DNA from: Sporosarcina psychrophila
GTDB taxonomy: Bacteria > Bacillota > Bacilli > Bacillales_A > Planococcaceae
Assembly (NCBI RefSeq): GCF_001590685.1
Contig: NZ_CP014616.1
Location: 3,595,001-3,659,000 of the forward strand
Length of the DNA: 64,000 bases
Direction: 5' to 3'
Positions 35,663 to 44,998 of the stretch are shown one piece after another (position 1 is the stretch's first letter; each line of letters begins with the position of its first letter). The translations under genes were made by a program, and so were the position numbers. The notes below the pieces were generated by a model. That model ran no database searches, was not told the DNA's origin, and saw only the letters and a list, made by a program, of their open reading frames with translations.

Positions 35663-36390
35663 TTTTTTGCACCTCCGTAAAAAAGGAAAGCTTCCTCAAT
35701 CGTTGTTGAATTCGTCATTTCTTTCAATTCATCAGGCGTTCCAACTGCAATTAGACTGCCACCACGAATCAAGCCAAGTCGATCGCATTTGTCAGCCTCA
35801 TCCATTACGTGCGTCGTCACAATGATTGTCGTTCCATTTTGTTTTAATTTGTAAAAGGCTTCCCAAATGCTTTTTCGTAGAACGGGATCAATGCCAACAG
35901 TCGGCTCATCGAGGATTAAGGTTTTTGGTTCATGAAGTAATGCGATTGCTAATGAAAGCCGACGTTTCATGCCACCAGAGAAGTTGGATACTAGTTTTTT
36001 CAGATCGCCTGAAAGCTGAACAAGCTCCATTACTTCTGTTATTCTACGCGTTTGTTTTTCACCTTTCAGGCCATATAAGGACGAGAAAAATTGCAAGTTT
36101 TCTTTTGCTGAAAGATCTTCATACAGCGCATCCGATTGCGCCATATAACCGATGCTGGTAATTAATTTTAATGAAGGCATTTTCGTTTGAAATAAATAAC
36201 TTTCCCCTGAAGTTGGCGTATCCAAGCCTGTTAATTGTTTAACTAAAGTTGTTTTCCCTGCGCCAGATGGACCGAGCAGACCAAAAATTTCTCCTTCGAG
36301 AATATCTAAGTTAATATCCTCTAACACATGGTGTTTCTTATAGCTTTTTGATACGTGACGAATCGATACACACGTCTTTGGTTGTTCCAT
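35659..36390 (-). CDS. ABC exporter ATPase (CcmA/DrrA type)
   Basis: 243 residues from MEQPKTCVSIRHVSKSYKKH (GGGGTG ribosome site). Walker A is GPSGAGKTTL, the Q-loop AQSDALYEDL, the signature NFSGGMKRRL, Walker B LILDEPTVGID and the H-switch VTTHVM. First gene of a three-gene operon (ATPase, permease, TetR). Longer in-frame codons up to 36516 cover the operators and are not translated. Confidence 0.94.
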   Translation of the reverse strand: MEQPKTCVSIRHVSKSYKKHHVLEDINLDILEGEIFGLLGPSGAGKTTLVKQLTGLDTPTSGESYLFQTKMPSLKLITSIGYMAQSDALYEDLSAKENLQFFSSLYGLKGEKQTRRITEVMELVQLSGDLKKLVSNFSGGMKRRLSLAIALLHEPKTLILDEPTVGIDPVLRKSIWEAFYKLKQNGTTIIVTTHVMDEADKCDRLGLIRGGSLIAVGTPDELKEMTNSTTIEEAFLFYGGAKK

Positions 36391-36413
36391 CCTTAACACC
36401 CCTTCCGTGATAG

Positions 36414-36476
36414 TGAGTGAGTACTCACTTTTATTGTATGCGAGGGATTTGCGTTTGTAAAGTGAGTAAGCACTCA
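36414..36476. promoter_or_regulatory. Two TetR-type operators in the ABC-exporter promoter
   Basis: TGAGT-N4-ACTCA occurs at 36414-36427 and 36463-36476, 49 bp apart. TetR-type dyads of the same geometry flanking a promoter suggest autoregulation by the operon's own TetR. Confidence 0.75.
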
Positions 36477-36506
36477 TTATTGTGTTGAATGATTGTATGA
36501 CTTGGG

Positions 36507-36790
36507 GACCGATCATATAACTCGGTTAACGATCATATCCTTCCTCGACCAATCATATAACTCGATAAACGATCATCCCCTTCCCCGACCAATCATATAA
36601 CTCGGTAACCGATCATATCTCCTCCCCAACCAATCATATAACTCGGTAACCGATCATAATTCCCTCTCGCTCCCCGACCAAACATATAACCCAGTAAACG
36701 ATCATAACCTCTCCCCAACCAATCATATAACCCAGTAAACGATCATATCCTTTCCCCAACCAATCATATAACCCAGTAAACGATCATAAG
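36507..36790. repeat. Intergenic word array 1 (seven 40-48 bp units)
   Basis: Units of the form RACCAATCATATAACYCRGT followed by AAACGATCATA and a pyrimidine-rich tail. The word RATCATA recurs about every 20 bp, twice per unit. Last units differ from first by AACTCGG to AACCCAG. No coding potential. Confidence 0.85.
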
Positions 36791-36837
36791 TCCCTCACAT
36801 TACACCCAAATCCCTAGCTAAATCCTGACATACAAAC

Positions 36838-36863
36838 AGCCATTCCGAGTTTCCGGAATGGCT
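36838..36863 (-). terminator. Hairpin downstream of the acetyltransferase operon
   Basis: AGCCATTCCG / CGGAATGGCT with a 6-nt loop, T-rich on the minus strand. Confidence 0.6.
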
Positions 36864-36904
36864 ACCTGTATAAATTGAAGTATTGAATCCGGTGTATAGA
36901 TTAA

Positions 36905-36940
36905 GCGAAGGCGTCTTAACAAGCGTAGCCTCAGCGGTTC
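36905..36940 (+). repeat. Dispersed structured repeat, minimal copy R5
   Basis: AGCGAAGGCG...GTAGCC..AGCGGTTCAATGG: both ends of the repeat family without the central hairpin region. Confidence 0.55.
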
Positions 36941-36969
36941 AATGGATTTCTTTATTTCAACTTATCTAG

Positions 36970-37512
36970 TTATTCTTTTGAATCTGCTTCTATACGAATT
37001 TCGTAAAATGCCTTGACCAATCCGCTTTCCTTTTCAGAGTCGATTTCTGCGAGCCTTCTCTTTCCAAACCGCCTATCGAATAAGCTAATCGCTCTGACAA
37101 ACGGATGCTCATGAACAATCGCTTCTTCAAATGGCATATGAACGTAATCGAATAATAGTTCTTTCACATCCCATGCCGGGAAAACTTCGTCAGCAATCAT
37201 TTCCGTTTCAGTATCCTCATACGCACGATGATAGGCTTTGTAGTCTTCAGACAGTTCCAATTCCCGCCAATGGAGGTGCCAAGGAAACGGATTCAATTGC
37301 CGTTGCTCTCGCAATTCGTCACTGCGTCGATTCAACTCCATTGCGTATGGAATATCCGATGCCCAGCCAATCTCTTTTCCATCTAATGTCACACGAAAAC
37401 TGCTTGTCTGGTCATGACTTTTTCGATGAATGATTGCCTGATAATGTACCCGCCCTTTCAGTGACTCACACAGCAAACCCTCCGCCATCTGTTTCAACTT
37501 CGACCACCTCAT
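36970..37512 (-). CDS. SF0329-like hypothetical protein
   Basis: 180 residues from MRWSKLKQMAEGLLCESLKG, whose ATG overlaps the stop of the acetyltransferase gene (ATGA), indicating translational coupling. KGRVHYQAIIHRKSHDQTSS is the pattern of a small family of uncharacterised Firmicute proteins. No signal peptide, membrane helix or catalytic motif. Function unknown; pairing with an N-acetyltransferase may be functional. Confidence 0.75.
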   Translation of the reverse strand: MRWSKLKQMAEGLLCESLKGRVHYQAIIHRKSHDQTSSFRVTLDGKEIGWASDIPYAMELNRRSDELREQRQLNPFPWHLHWRELELSEDYKAYHRAYEDTETEMIADEVFPAWDVKELLFDYVHMPFEEAIVHEHPFVRAISLFDRRFGKRRLAEIDSEKESGLVKAFYEIRIEADSKE

Positions 37513-38051
37513 GAAAGTCGGGATTCCCATTCTTCGCGGAGAATACCCATCCGAATCGAATCATAGTAAGTCCCGTTCCAATAACGCACTTTCCGCAACC
37601 GCGCTTCCATCGTCATGCCCAGTTTTTCGCCGACTTTAATCATACGCTCATTACCTGACCACGTCGTATAGCCGACACGAACCAGTGGCATTTCATTGAA
37701 TAAATGATCAATCCACATCGTGAACGCTTTCGTTCCATAGCCGCCGCTCCAATACTGTGGTTCATAAATGACAATCCCCATCTCCAGCCAAAGGGACGGC
37801 TTATGTTCCCAGTAATAACTAACCATGCCGATCAATTCGCCATCCACTTCGATGCCCCAATAATCGTCCTGTGCAACGATTTTATCGCGCCTTTCCAGAA
37901 AAGCTTCGTACGTCATTGGCTGATATTCATAATAGGGTGCATCCCATTGTTTCCATTCAGGGTTTTCATCTTTGAAACTGAGTTCCCACATGCGATGTAA
38001 ATCTTGTTCTTGGATTGGACGTATTCTTACGCCCTCATTTGTATAACTCAA
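37509..38051 (-). CDS. GNAT acetyltransferase, RimJ/RimL type
   Basis: 180 residues. EGVRIRPIQEQDLHRMWELS start, central GELIGMVSYYWEH strand, and the acetyl-CoA loop GIVIYEPQYWSGGYGTKAFT (R/Q-x-x-G-x-G/A region here QYWSGGYG), then MIKVGEKLGMTMEARLRKVR. It transfers acetyl groups to an N-terminus or small molecule; substrate not evident. First gene of a two-gene operon with the SF0329-like gene. Confidence 0.9.
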   Translation of the reverse strand: MSYTNEGVRIRPIQEQDLHRMWELSFKDENPEWKQWDAPYYEYQPMTYEAFLERRDKIVAQDDYWGIEVDGELIGMVSYYWEHKPSLWLEMGIVIYEPQYWSGGYGTKAFTMWIDHLFNEMPLVRVGYTTWSGNERMIKVGEKLGMTMEARLRKVRYWNGTYYDSIRMGILREEWESRLS

Positions 38052-38070
38052 TCATATTCCTCCGAATCAA

Positions 38071-40047
38071 TTATAAATATTTCTCGAACCAGCCTGTTAT
38101 CTCGTCCAACCTTGCAATGCGCAGGTTCGGTGTACCCGTGCGCGATAAGTTATGATTTGCATCTGGGAAGCGGACAAATTCCGTTTCTTTCCCCATGCTT
38201 TTTAAGGTGATGTATAGCTGCTCTGCTTGTTCAATCGGGCAACGGAAATCTTTTTCCGAGTGTAAAATTAACAGCGGAGTCTCAACGCGTTTCGCATATT
38301 TCAGCGGGGAATGTTCCCACAGCTTGTCAACGTCGGTCATGTCAGCGCCGATTTGCCAATCGCTGAAGTAGTAACCAATATCGGATACGCCAAAGAAACT
38401 GATCCAGTTAGAAATCGAACGTTGCGTGACAGCTGCTTTGAAACGATCAGAATGGCCAACGATCCAGTTCGTCATGAAACCGCCATAGCTCCCACCTGTT
38501 ACACCAAGTCGGTTCGTGTCGATCCAGCTATTTTCTTTACAAACATAGTCAAGGCCAGCCATAATATCTTCATAATCTCCGCCACCGTAATCTCCTCGTA
38601 CTGCATCTACGAATTCCTGGCTATAGCCATGGCTTCCGCGTGGATTAACGTAGAGGACCCCGTATCCTTGCGCCGCCAATAGCTGTAACTCATGGAAAAA
38701 CGTATTCGCATACATTGCGTGCGGACCGCCGTGAATTTCGACGATTAGCGGATAATTAGTCCCTTCAACGTAGCCCGCCGGTTTCATTAACCAACCATGC
38801 ACGTCCCAATTTGTCGCCCCTTTATAGACAATTGCTTCTGGTTCAACAAGTTCAACTTCCTCTAAATACGTTGCGTTGAATGAAGTGATGGCTTGTCGTT
38901 CGCCGGTTGCGATTGTCTGTTTATATAGCTCTCCCGGATTAATGGCATTGCTGACTGCAACGAGCGCAAACTCGCCGTCGACTGAAATATCATAGCCATA
39001 TACATGCTCATTTTCAGGTGTTGCGGGATATAACTCGCCTTCGAGTGACGCAAAGTACAGACGGATATCGCCCATTGTCGACAGTTGGAAATAGAGATAG
39101 TTATCCTTTGTCCAAACTGCTGACGGTGCCCCCGCCCCTTGCTGATGATCCGCAACTGCTGCATCCCCAACCGGTGCGTCGATGCTTTCCGTCAAATTCA
39201 TGCGCATACCGTCTTCCGTGTGATAGACGTACAAAGTGCTGTGCGTCGCATTTTCGAATGTCCGGTCTGAACCAACGTATGCGATGTAACGGTCATCAAA
39301 TGAAAATTGGGCGCCACCGAAATAGCCCTCTTCATCGACAAGAACCGTTTCTTCTTTCGTTTCAACGTCGACAATAACTAGCGGTTGACGGAATTCGAAA
39401 TCCATATTATCCTTTCGATTGACGCCGATAATTAATTTCTTGCCGTCATGAGATATGGCTTGCAATCCATGCTGGAAATTTCCCTCAGTGAACTGCGTTA
39501 CCTCTCCCGTTTCGATGTCGACAAGGCCGATTTGTTTGTACGTGTCTTGTGGCAACAAGCCTGCACCGTCCATTTGGTATTTCATTTTCGTGGCACGGTA
39601 CGGCTGCGGCTTTTTCTTTTCGTCCTTTTCTTCTTTATCTGTAAACGTCTTGCCTTCTTTCACGACTGCGTCCACCCAAATTTTCTTGCCGCATGGCGAC
39701 CAAAGGAAACCCGAAACGCCCTTTTCAAATGCGGTTACTTTCTGTGCTTCCCCACCTCTTGCCTGTAGGATGAACAACTGGTTCTTCTCTTCCCGGTCCG
39801 ATAAAAAGGCGATTTGTTTCCCATCTGAAGACCATTCAGGTGATGAAATTGCCCCTTTGCCATGCGTCCACTGCGTCACTTCGTTCGATTCCAGATCTAC
39901 GTGAAATAAATTCGCTATATATTTATTGTCTTCCTCATCAATATGCGTTTTCACAAATACTGCTTCCTTGCCATTCGGCGCTAATTGCGGATCCGTCACA
40001 GACTGTAATTTAAATAGGTCAGCTACTTCCAGTTTACGTTTTTCCAT
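38071..40047 (-). CDS. S9 family prolyl-oligopeptidase / acylaminoacyl peptidase
   Basis: 658-residue cytoplasmic peptidase. Residues about 1-400 form a beta-propeller with repeats such as SPEWSSDGKQIAFLSDREEK. Residues about 410-655 are an alpha/beta hydrolase: IVEIHGGPHAMY (oxyanion), nucleophile Ser in VTGGSYGGFMTNW, Asp in LILHSEKDFRCP, His in FPDANHNLSRTG. It trims short peptides. AAGGGGGAA precedes the ATG. Complete and typical. Confidence 0.95.
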   Translation of the reverse strand: MEKRKLEVADLFKLQSVTDPQLAPNGKEAVFVKTHIDEEDNKYIANLFHVDLESNEVTQWTHGKGAISSPEWSSDGKQIAFLSDREEKNQLFILQARGGEAQKVTAFEKGVSGFLWSPCGKKIWVDAVVKEGKTFTDKEEKDEKKKPQPYRATKMKYQMDGAGLLPQDTYKQIGLVDIETGEVTQFTEGNFQHGLQAISHDGKKLIIGVNRKDNMDFEFRQPLVIVDVETKEETVLVDEEGYFGGAQFSFDDRYIAYVGSDRTFENATHSTLYVYHTEDGMRMNLTESIDAPVGDAAVADHQQGAGAPSAVWTKDNYLYFQLSTMGDIRLYFASLEGELYPATPENEHVYGYDISVDGEFALVAVSNAINPGELYKQTIATGERQAITSFNATYLEEVELVEPEAIVYKGATNWDVHGWLMKPAGYVEGTNYPLIVEIHGGPHAMYANTFFHELQLLAAQGYGVLYVNPRGSHGYSQEFVDAVRGDYGGGDYEDIMAGLDYVCKENSWIDTNRLGVTGGSYGGFMTNWIVGHSDRFKAAVTQRSISNWISFFGVSDIGYYFSDWQIGADMTDVDKLWEHSPLKYAKRVETPLLILHSEKDFRCPIEQAEQLYITLKSMGKETEFVRFPDANHNLSRTGTPNLRIARLDEITGWFEKYL

Positions 40048-40164
40048 TGCTAATTCCCCCTTATTTCTTCTCTATCTACTTATTTCGACATTCGTAACAG
40101 TTTCCCTTTTTTCATGGGCATAAAAAAATGATCTCCTCGTGTGGCGAAGGAGATCTGGTGTGGA

Positions 40165-40640
40165 GCTATGGGGGCTAGTCGTGAAACTGTCACGGCTAAC
40201 TTCGAAACTGTGAGGGCAACACGGAACTGTCATGGCAAGTCGACTAACTGTAAGGACAAATCGTCTAACTGTCACGGCTAACTTCAAAACTGTGAGATCA
40301 ACACGGAACTGTCATGACAAGTCGACTAACTGTAAGGGCAAGTCATCAAACTGTCACGGCTAACTTCAAAACTGTGAGGGCATCCGGAACTGTCATGGCA
40401 AGTCGACTAACTGTAAGGGCAAGTCCGCAAACTGTCATGGCTAACTTCAGAACTGTAAGGGCATCGCGGAACTGTCATGGCAAACCGACTAACTGTAAGG
40501 GCAAGTCCGCAAACTGTTATGACTAACTGCAAAACTGTGAGGACAACGCGGAACTGTCATGGCAAGTCGACTAACTGTGAGGTCAAGTCGTCAAACTGTC
40601 ACGGCTAACTTCAAAACTGTGAGGGCAACACCAAAATGTC
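40165..40640. repeat. Intergenic word array 2 (ACTGTNANGGC word)
   Basis: About twenty copies of A-ACTGTNANGRC spaced about 23-25 bp, arranged as about five larger units of nearly 100 bp (CACGGCTAACTTC, GAGGGCAACACGG, CATGGCAAGTCGACT, AAGGGCAAGTC in order). Fills the whole gap between citrate synthase and the S9 peptidase. Not coding in any consistent frame. Confidence 0.85.
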
Positions 40641-40649
40641 ACGACACAA

Positions 40650-41765
40650 TTATCTCTCCACATGAAACCTCTCATCCAAAACTACCATTTCGCCTACAAA
40701 CACCGATTGTGGTCGGAAGATGGTGTTGTCACTTAACTGTTCAATCGCATGCGCTGTCCAGCCGACGATTCTTGCTGCACTAAACGTTGGTGTGAACAGA
40801 CCCGGCGGCATTTCGATTGAACGCATGATAGCTGCGGCATAATATTCGACGTTCGTATATAATTTCCGGCCAGGCTTATACTCTTCCAGCAATGAAATGA
40901 TTTCTTTTTCAGCTGCTGTCGCCAAGTCCAACCAGTCATCTTCCCCCGACATACTGATGCATTTATCTCTCAAAAGAACTGACCGAGGATCTTCCGTTTT
41001 ATAAATTCGGTGGCCGAACCCCATGATGCGTTCCCCGCGTTTCATTTTAGCCTCAATGACTGGACGGATATTTCCTAACGTTTCCATCTCCTCCAACAAA
41101 TCGATGACACCCGATGGCGCGCCTCCATGTAACGGACCTTTCATCGTTCCGATTGCCGACGTGATTGCAGATGCTAAATCCGATTCAGTAGAAATGGTGA
41201 CTCGTGCTGCAAAAGTCGACGCGTTCAATCCGTGTTCCATCGTTAATTTCAAATACGTTTCGAGCGCCTCGACTTGTACGTCATTTGGGATAACGCCTGT
41301 TAGCATCCACAAATAATTCGCTGTGTGCGATAAAGTCGGATTCGCTTCAACGATTGATTGTCCATGTTGATTTCGATAATGGCGCGCAATAATCACTGGA
41401 AGTGCCGCTGTCAAAACAAGCGCCTGATCCTCGATTATTTCATCCTTAAACGCAGAGTGTCCATAAGCGGAAATCGCCGTTCGCATCGCATCCATCAGTG
41501 GCATATCAGCAGGAAGTGCATCAATAATCTTCACAACATGTAGAGGGAGTTCTCTTCCTGCAATCAGTTTTTCATTCAATATACAAAGTTCACTTTCTCC
41601 CGGCAATACGCCAGTCCACATAAAATAAGCCACTTCTTCAAATGAATGCGTCGCTATGAGGTCGCCTATAGAAACACCCCTATATCGCAATTCCCCTTTT
41701 TCTCCATCGACCGACGCGATTTTCGTGTGTACCGCAATAACATCTTTCAACCCTTTTTGAAACAT
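40650..41765 (-). CDS. citA: Citrate synthase (CitA type)
   Basis: 371 residues. Condenses acetyl-CoA and oxaloacetate. LRYRGVSIGDL near residue 25, HGLNASTFAARVTISTESDL (catalytic His region), GPLHGGAPSGVIDLL, and MGFGHRIYKTEDPRS carry the substrate-binding residues. AGGAGGAAT precedes the ATG. It is divergent from a LysR gene as in the B. subtilis citA/citR pair, where CitR represses citA. The regulator is frameshifted here, so citA may be deregulated. Confidence 0.93.
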   Translation of the reverse strand: MFQKGLKDVIAVHTKIASVDGEKGELRYRGVSIGDLIATHSFEEVAYFMWTGVLPGESELCILNEKLIAGRELPLHVVKIIDALPADMPLMDAMRTAISAYGHSAFKDEIIEDQALVLTAALPVIIARHYRNQHGQSIVEANPTLSHTANYLWMLTGVIPNDVQVEALETYLKLTMEHGLNASTFAARVTISTESDLASAITSAIGTMKGPLHGGAPSGVIDLLEEMETLGNIRPVIEAKMKRGERIMGFGHRIYKTEDPRSVLLRDKCISMSGEDDWLDLATAAEKEIISLLEEYKPGRKLYTNVEYYAAAIMRSIEMPPGLFTPTFSAARIVGWTAHAIEQLSDNTIFRPQSVFVGEMVVLDERFHVER

Positions 41766-41872
41766 GATTATTCCTCCTTCTTTTCTTTAGTATAAGGCGA
41801 AGGTATAATTACGGAAATTGAATGTTTTTTATCAAATCAATTAGTATTATTAATCAAAAGGAGGTTCACTTA

Positions 41873-42753
41873 ATGGATTTTCAATGGCTCAAAACATTTA
41901 TTGTCGCCGCTGAGACCTTAAATTTTCGGAAAGCTTCCGAGAAATTGATGCTATCCCAACCAAGCGTAACCGTGCATATTCGTCTTTTAGAGGAACAACT
42001 TGGTAGCAAACTTTTTGATAGACTAAACAACCGCGTCACTTTGTCCGATGCCGGGAAGTTTTTTTATATTGAAGCTGTTCGACTTACTAAAGACGCGGAC
42101 GCGAGTGTGAGTCGGATGCATGCGTTTTCGCAAGGCTATCGCCGCAATTGGACCATCGCAATTTCACCGTTAATGGCCGAAACGATCTTACCTTATTTAT
42201 TACGGACATTCATGGAGCATCATCCCGAAGTCGAACTATCTATTCGCATCGAAGAATCGGAAATGATTGAGCAACTTGTCGACAATGGTGATGTGCATCT
42301 TGGTATTTCAGCACTCGATGCTACGTTCAAAACATTGAATCAATCCTGATTTACAAAGATCCTATTTTATTCATCATACCAACGGATCCATACGATGAGG
42401 AAAGCGGCCCACCTATTGACGTTTCTGAGGAACTACAGAAAAACTACTTATTTACGCATCATCACCCCGTCTATTGGGATGACTTACTTTTCACTCTCAA
42501 TAAACGCATTCCTGGCATACGGACGATGAAAGTCACACAGGCGCACATTGCAAAACGGTTCATCCAGGAAGGATTAGGCGTCTCGTTCCTCCCTCATTCC
42601 ATCGTCCGGCGTGAACTGATTGAAGGTAGACTTATGCAGCCACATTTTGACCTATTCGAATTACCTACCGTTTCAACATATATACTGGTGAAAAAGAAAG
42701 GAGAGCTTGAAGAGGAATTTATCAATCAGATTTCTAATTATTATTTTAGATAA
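41873..42753 (+). pseudogene. citR: LysR-type regulator (CitR-like), interrupted by one frameshift
   Basis: Starts MDFQWLKTFIVAAETLNFRK after AAAAGGAGG, with the helix-turn-helix RKASEKLMLSQPSVTVHIRL intact. The frame ends at a TGA near 42349 (ATFKTLNQS-stop). The true continuation lies one frame over: ILIYKDPILFIIPTDPYDEE and on to ISNYYFR at 42753. A single-base change restores about 293 residues, the normal LysR length. Either a recent mutation or a sequencing error. The effector domain is otherwise well kept. Divergent from citA. Confidence 0.85.
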
Positions 42754-42758
42754 TGAAT

Positions 42759-42793
42759 AATTAACCCCTCTCCGCGTTGGAAAGGGGTTAATT
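42759..42793 (+). terminator. Terminator of the LysR gene
   Basis: AATTAACCCCT / AGGGGTTAATT stem with a 13-nt loop. Confidence 0.8.
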
Positions 42794-42968
42794 ATATAGC
42801 CGGTCATTTGGCGTTATATCCTCGGTGAAGATTTAATATAGGTTTTTTAATCTTCCTAAAAACTTTCACGTGTACAAGCAAAAAATGATGAGGAACAATT
42901 CACCCCATTTCCTCCACGCAGTATGCCAATTCATAACCAACTTTATTGTATCGTATATCTAACGAATC

Positions 42969-43068
42969 GTTATCACCGCCTTGGGTTCATTTATCACCGC
43001 CATCGGGTCTGTTATCACCGCCATGGCTTCGATTATCACCGGCATCAACCCCGTTATCACCGCTACCC
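42969..43068. repeat. Intergenic word array 3 (TTATCACCGCC word)
   Basis: Five copies of TTATCACCGSC at 21-23 bp spacing with variable ends (TTGGGTTCA, ATCGGGTCTG, ATGGCTTCGA, ATCAACCCCG, TACCCA). Same plan as the other arrays, different word. Confidence 0.75.
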
Positions 43069-43081
43069 ATTATTTACACAC

Positions 43082-43125
43082 AAAAATAGCGGCAGCTTTT
43101 CATATGAAAAGACACCGCTGTTTTT
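43082..43125. terminator. Bidirectional terminator
   Basis: AAAAATAGCGG-CAG-CTTTTC / GAAAAG-ACA-CCGCTGTTTTT around ATAT. Confidence 0.75.
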
Positions 43126-43154
43126 ATGTTGCTATCAAATTTACTCCACTGATT

Positions 43155-43330
43155 CTAATTCCTCTCTGATTCCCAGCACACCATACTAATTACCTCTTCA
43201 TCGCCGCAACGGACTTTCTTCACCATCACAGTTGAATCGACGAATTTTGATGCCTCTTCCCCCAAAACGTTTCACGACTTGTTCAGCATTGCCATCTAAG
43301 AGCTTCCCATTATTTAATGGGTTTTTCGTA
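43155..43330 (-). pseudogene. Remnant of an unidentified gene downstream of cotH
   Basis: Upstream frame reads NNGKLLDGNAEQVVKRFG and, after a shift at a GGGGG run, EEASKFVDSTVMVKKVRC followed by GDEEVISMVCWESERN-stop. Together they look like the end of one protein. No start codon or family recognised. Confidence 0.4.
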
Positions 43331-43337
43331 TTGCCGC

Positions 43338-44429
43338 CTAATCCAATGTGTCCAATTGGCTCCTTATATAGTTTCCCCTAGCCTCAATATAGGCCAATAT
43401 GAAATCCGGTTCTTGATCAAATTCGGCCATATTGTCTTTTTCATAAGGATCCTTTAGAACATAGGGTCTTATTAAATTATGCATTGCTTGTATTTTAGGT
43501 TTCATATACTCCACATTAAACTTACTGTTTAATATCTCTTCTAATAGGTTCTTGTATTGCATCCGAAAAGTTTTCACATCAAGAATCCTTGCGGTTAATG
43601 TATTAAATCCTTCGATTCTCAAATAGTCTTCTCGCATGCTTTCACCATTGACATCTCTTCCCCATGTCGCATCGTAATCCCATGGGATAACTTCAAACAA
43701 ACCCGTCTCCCCATTACGATAAAGTGCATAGTTATGAACAAATCCATCGAAGTTTTGGGTAAAAATAACCCCCGCGAGCCAGCGTAGATACTTATCTACG
43801 TTCACATACTTTACGATTTCATGCTCAAATTCTTCTCTTGGAACGGTGTTGATGTTAACTATCATTTCTTGTAACTGATTATCACCTTGCTCAGTGACAC
43901 ACTTTTTTTCATAGCCTAACGTGAGTGATTTCTTTACTTCTTTATCAAGATTACTCATTAATGAAAAGTTTGCATCCCCATCGACCGCATAATAGATCGG
44001 TCCTTCTGGTAGCTGCCGATTCGCCAGAAAAAATTCATCCACTGATTCTATTTCTAAATATATCCCCTCGTTTTTCCCGTTCAGTTTCACAAAAACGAAA
44101 CGAGAGTTAGGTGATAAGCAGCCGATCTCATTAAAAAAATCAAAAGACAATTTATTTCTCAACAATGATGGATCTTTAAATTCCGCATTCAAATGAAATT
44201 CTTTTGCCTTTCTATATATGCTCGGTTTGTAAAATGAGAGCTGATATGATTTCTTTCGTAACTCCCGAATATGGGAACCACGATAGACAATATCAATCTC
44301 ATATTTCTTTTTATTAATCGTCAACTTTGCGGAAACTGGATCATCCATCCAAACATCTTTCCGAAGCTCGCTTACATAACTAGGGTGAATAAAAAGCTGA
44401 TACTCAGGTACTTCCATGCCAATATCCAC
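43338..44429 (-). CDS. cotH: CotH-family spore coat protein kinase
   Basis: 363 residues. CotH is an atypical secretory-type kinase fold that phosphorylates serines of coat proteins such as CotG. Visible family blocks: [15 protein letters not shown] (ATP-binding region), [39 protein letters not shown], and [12 protein letters not shown], which carries the catalytic and metal-binding acids. GTG start after AAGGGAT; ATG four codons on is the alternative. Divergent from two CotG-type genes 1 kb away, as cotH and cotG are divergent in B. subtilis. Expected in the mother cell late in sporulation. Confidence 0.9.
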   Translation of the reverse strand: MDIGMEVPEYQLFIHPSYVSELRKDVWMDDPVSAKLTINKKKYEIDIVYRGSHIRELRKKSYQLSFYKPSIYRKAKEFHLNAEFKDPSLLRNKLSFDFFNEIGCLSPNSRFVFVKLNGKNEGIYLEIESVDEFFLANRQLPEGPIYYAVDGDANFSLMSNLDKEVKKSLTLGYEKKCVTEQGDNQLQEMIVNINTVPREEFEHEIVKYVNVDKYLRWLAGVIFTQNFDGFVHNYALYRNGETGLFEVIPWDYDATWGRDVNGESMREDYLRIEGFNTLTARILDVKTFRMQYKNLLEEILNSKFNVEYMKPKIQAMHNLIRPYVLKDPYEKDNMAEFDQEPDFILAYIEARGNYIRSQLDTLD

Positions 44430-44536
44430 GTGAATTCTATCCCTTCACTTTTATACTATACGTATGTATTCAAATGCTCGATGTTACTCTAACCATATAT
44501 GTTGAATTAAAAAAATCCCATTGAATCTGCTGTGAT

Positions 44537-44695
44537 TCTCGATAATGAAAGAGTTGTAATTCGGGATGTGGATTGTAGAACACTTGGCGCTTTGGGGATG
44601 CCACTCACCGCAAGCCTGGATTAGCGCTTCGCATCCAGTCTTACGGCTTCGGCTACCCCTTTGCCGCGCCTGCGCTAGGGTGTTCATTATCGAGA
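44537..44695 (-). repeat. Dispersed structured repeat, copy R2, with 13-bp flanking inverted repeat
   Basis: Bounded by TCTCGATAATGAA / TTCATTATCGAGA. Core on the minus strand: AGCGCAGGCGCGG, GGGGTAGCCGAAGCC, TAAGACTGG, GGCTTGCGGTGAGTGGCATC, CCCAAAGCGCCAAG. Confidence 0.75.
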
Positions 44696-44772
44696 GAACT
44701 GTGATTTTGAGATGTATATGGCGAGATAATAATGTGATTACTTTTTGATGCTAATTATAGTCAAGAAAGACA

Positions 44773-44948
44773 CACTCCAGGTTGCAGATCTCATCCCCGA
44801 TAACGAAATGCGCTTTCTCAAATAGACCATCTAGCGAAGGCGCGACTTCGTGGTAGCCGGAGCGATAAGACTGAAAGCGGTCTTCTTTCTGGCTTATCGC
44901 GGGAGGCGTCCACAAAGCGTCGAAGCGATATTCGTAGGAGTTCTAATT
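44773..44948 (+). repeat. Dispersed structured repeat, copy R3, first half of a direct duplication
   Basis: Starts CACTCCAGGTTGCAGAT and contains AGCGAAGGCGCGACTTCGTG, GTAGCCGGAGC, TAAGACTG and GGCTTATCGCGGGAGGCGTC. Nearly identical to 44999-45200 apart from the central hairpin. Confidence 0.8.
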
Positions 44949-44998
44949 TATTCCTCATGCATCGGGACATTCGTTGATCACATTCGATCGATTTATAG

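Noticed and set aside
36507..36790. CRISPR-like array
   Set aside because: Repeats are imperfect, the spacers are conserved pyrimidine tails and not unique sequences, and no cas gene is near.
40314..40783. Plus-strand frames of 70-74 codons across the ACTGT array
   Set aside because: They are by-products of the repeat period being near a multiple of three; no ribosome site and no protein-like composition.
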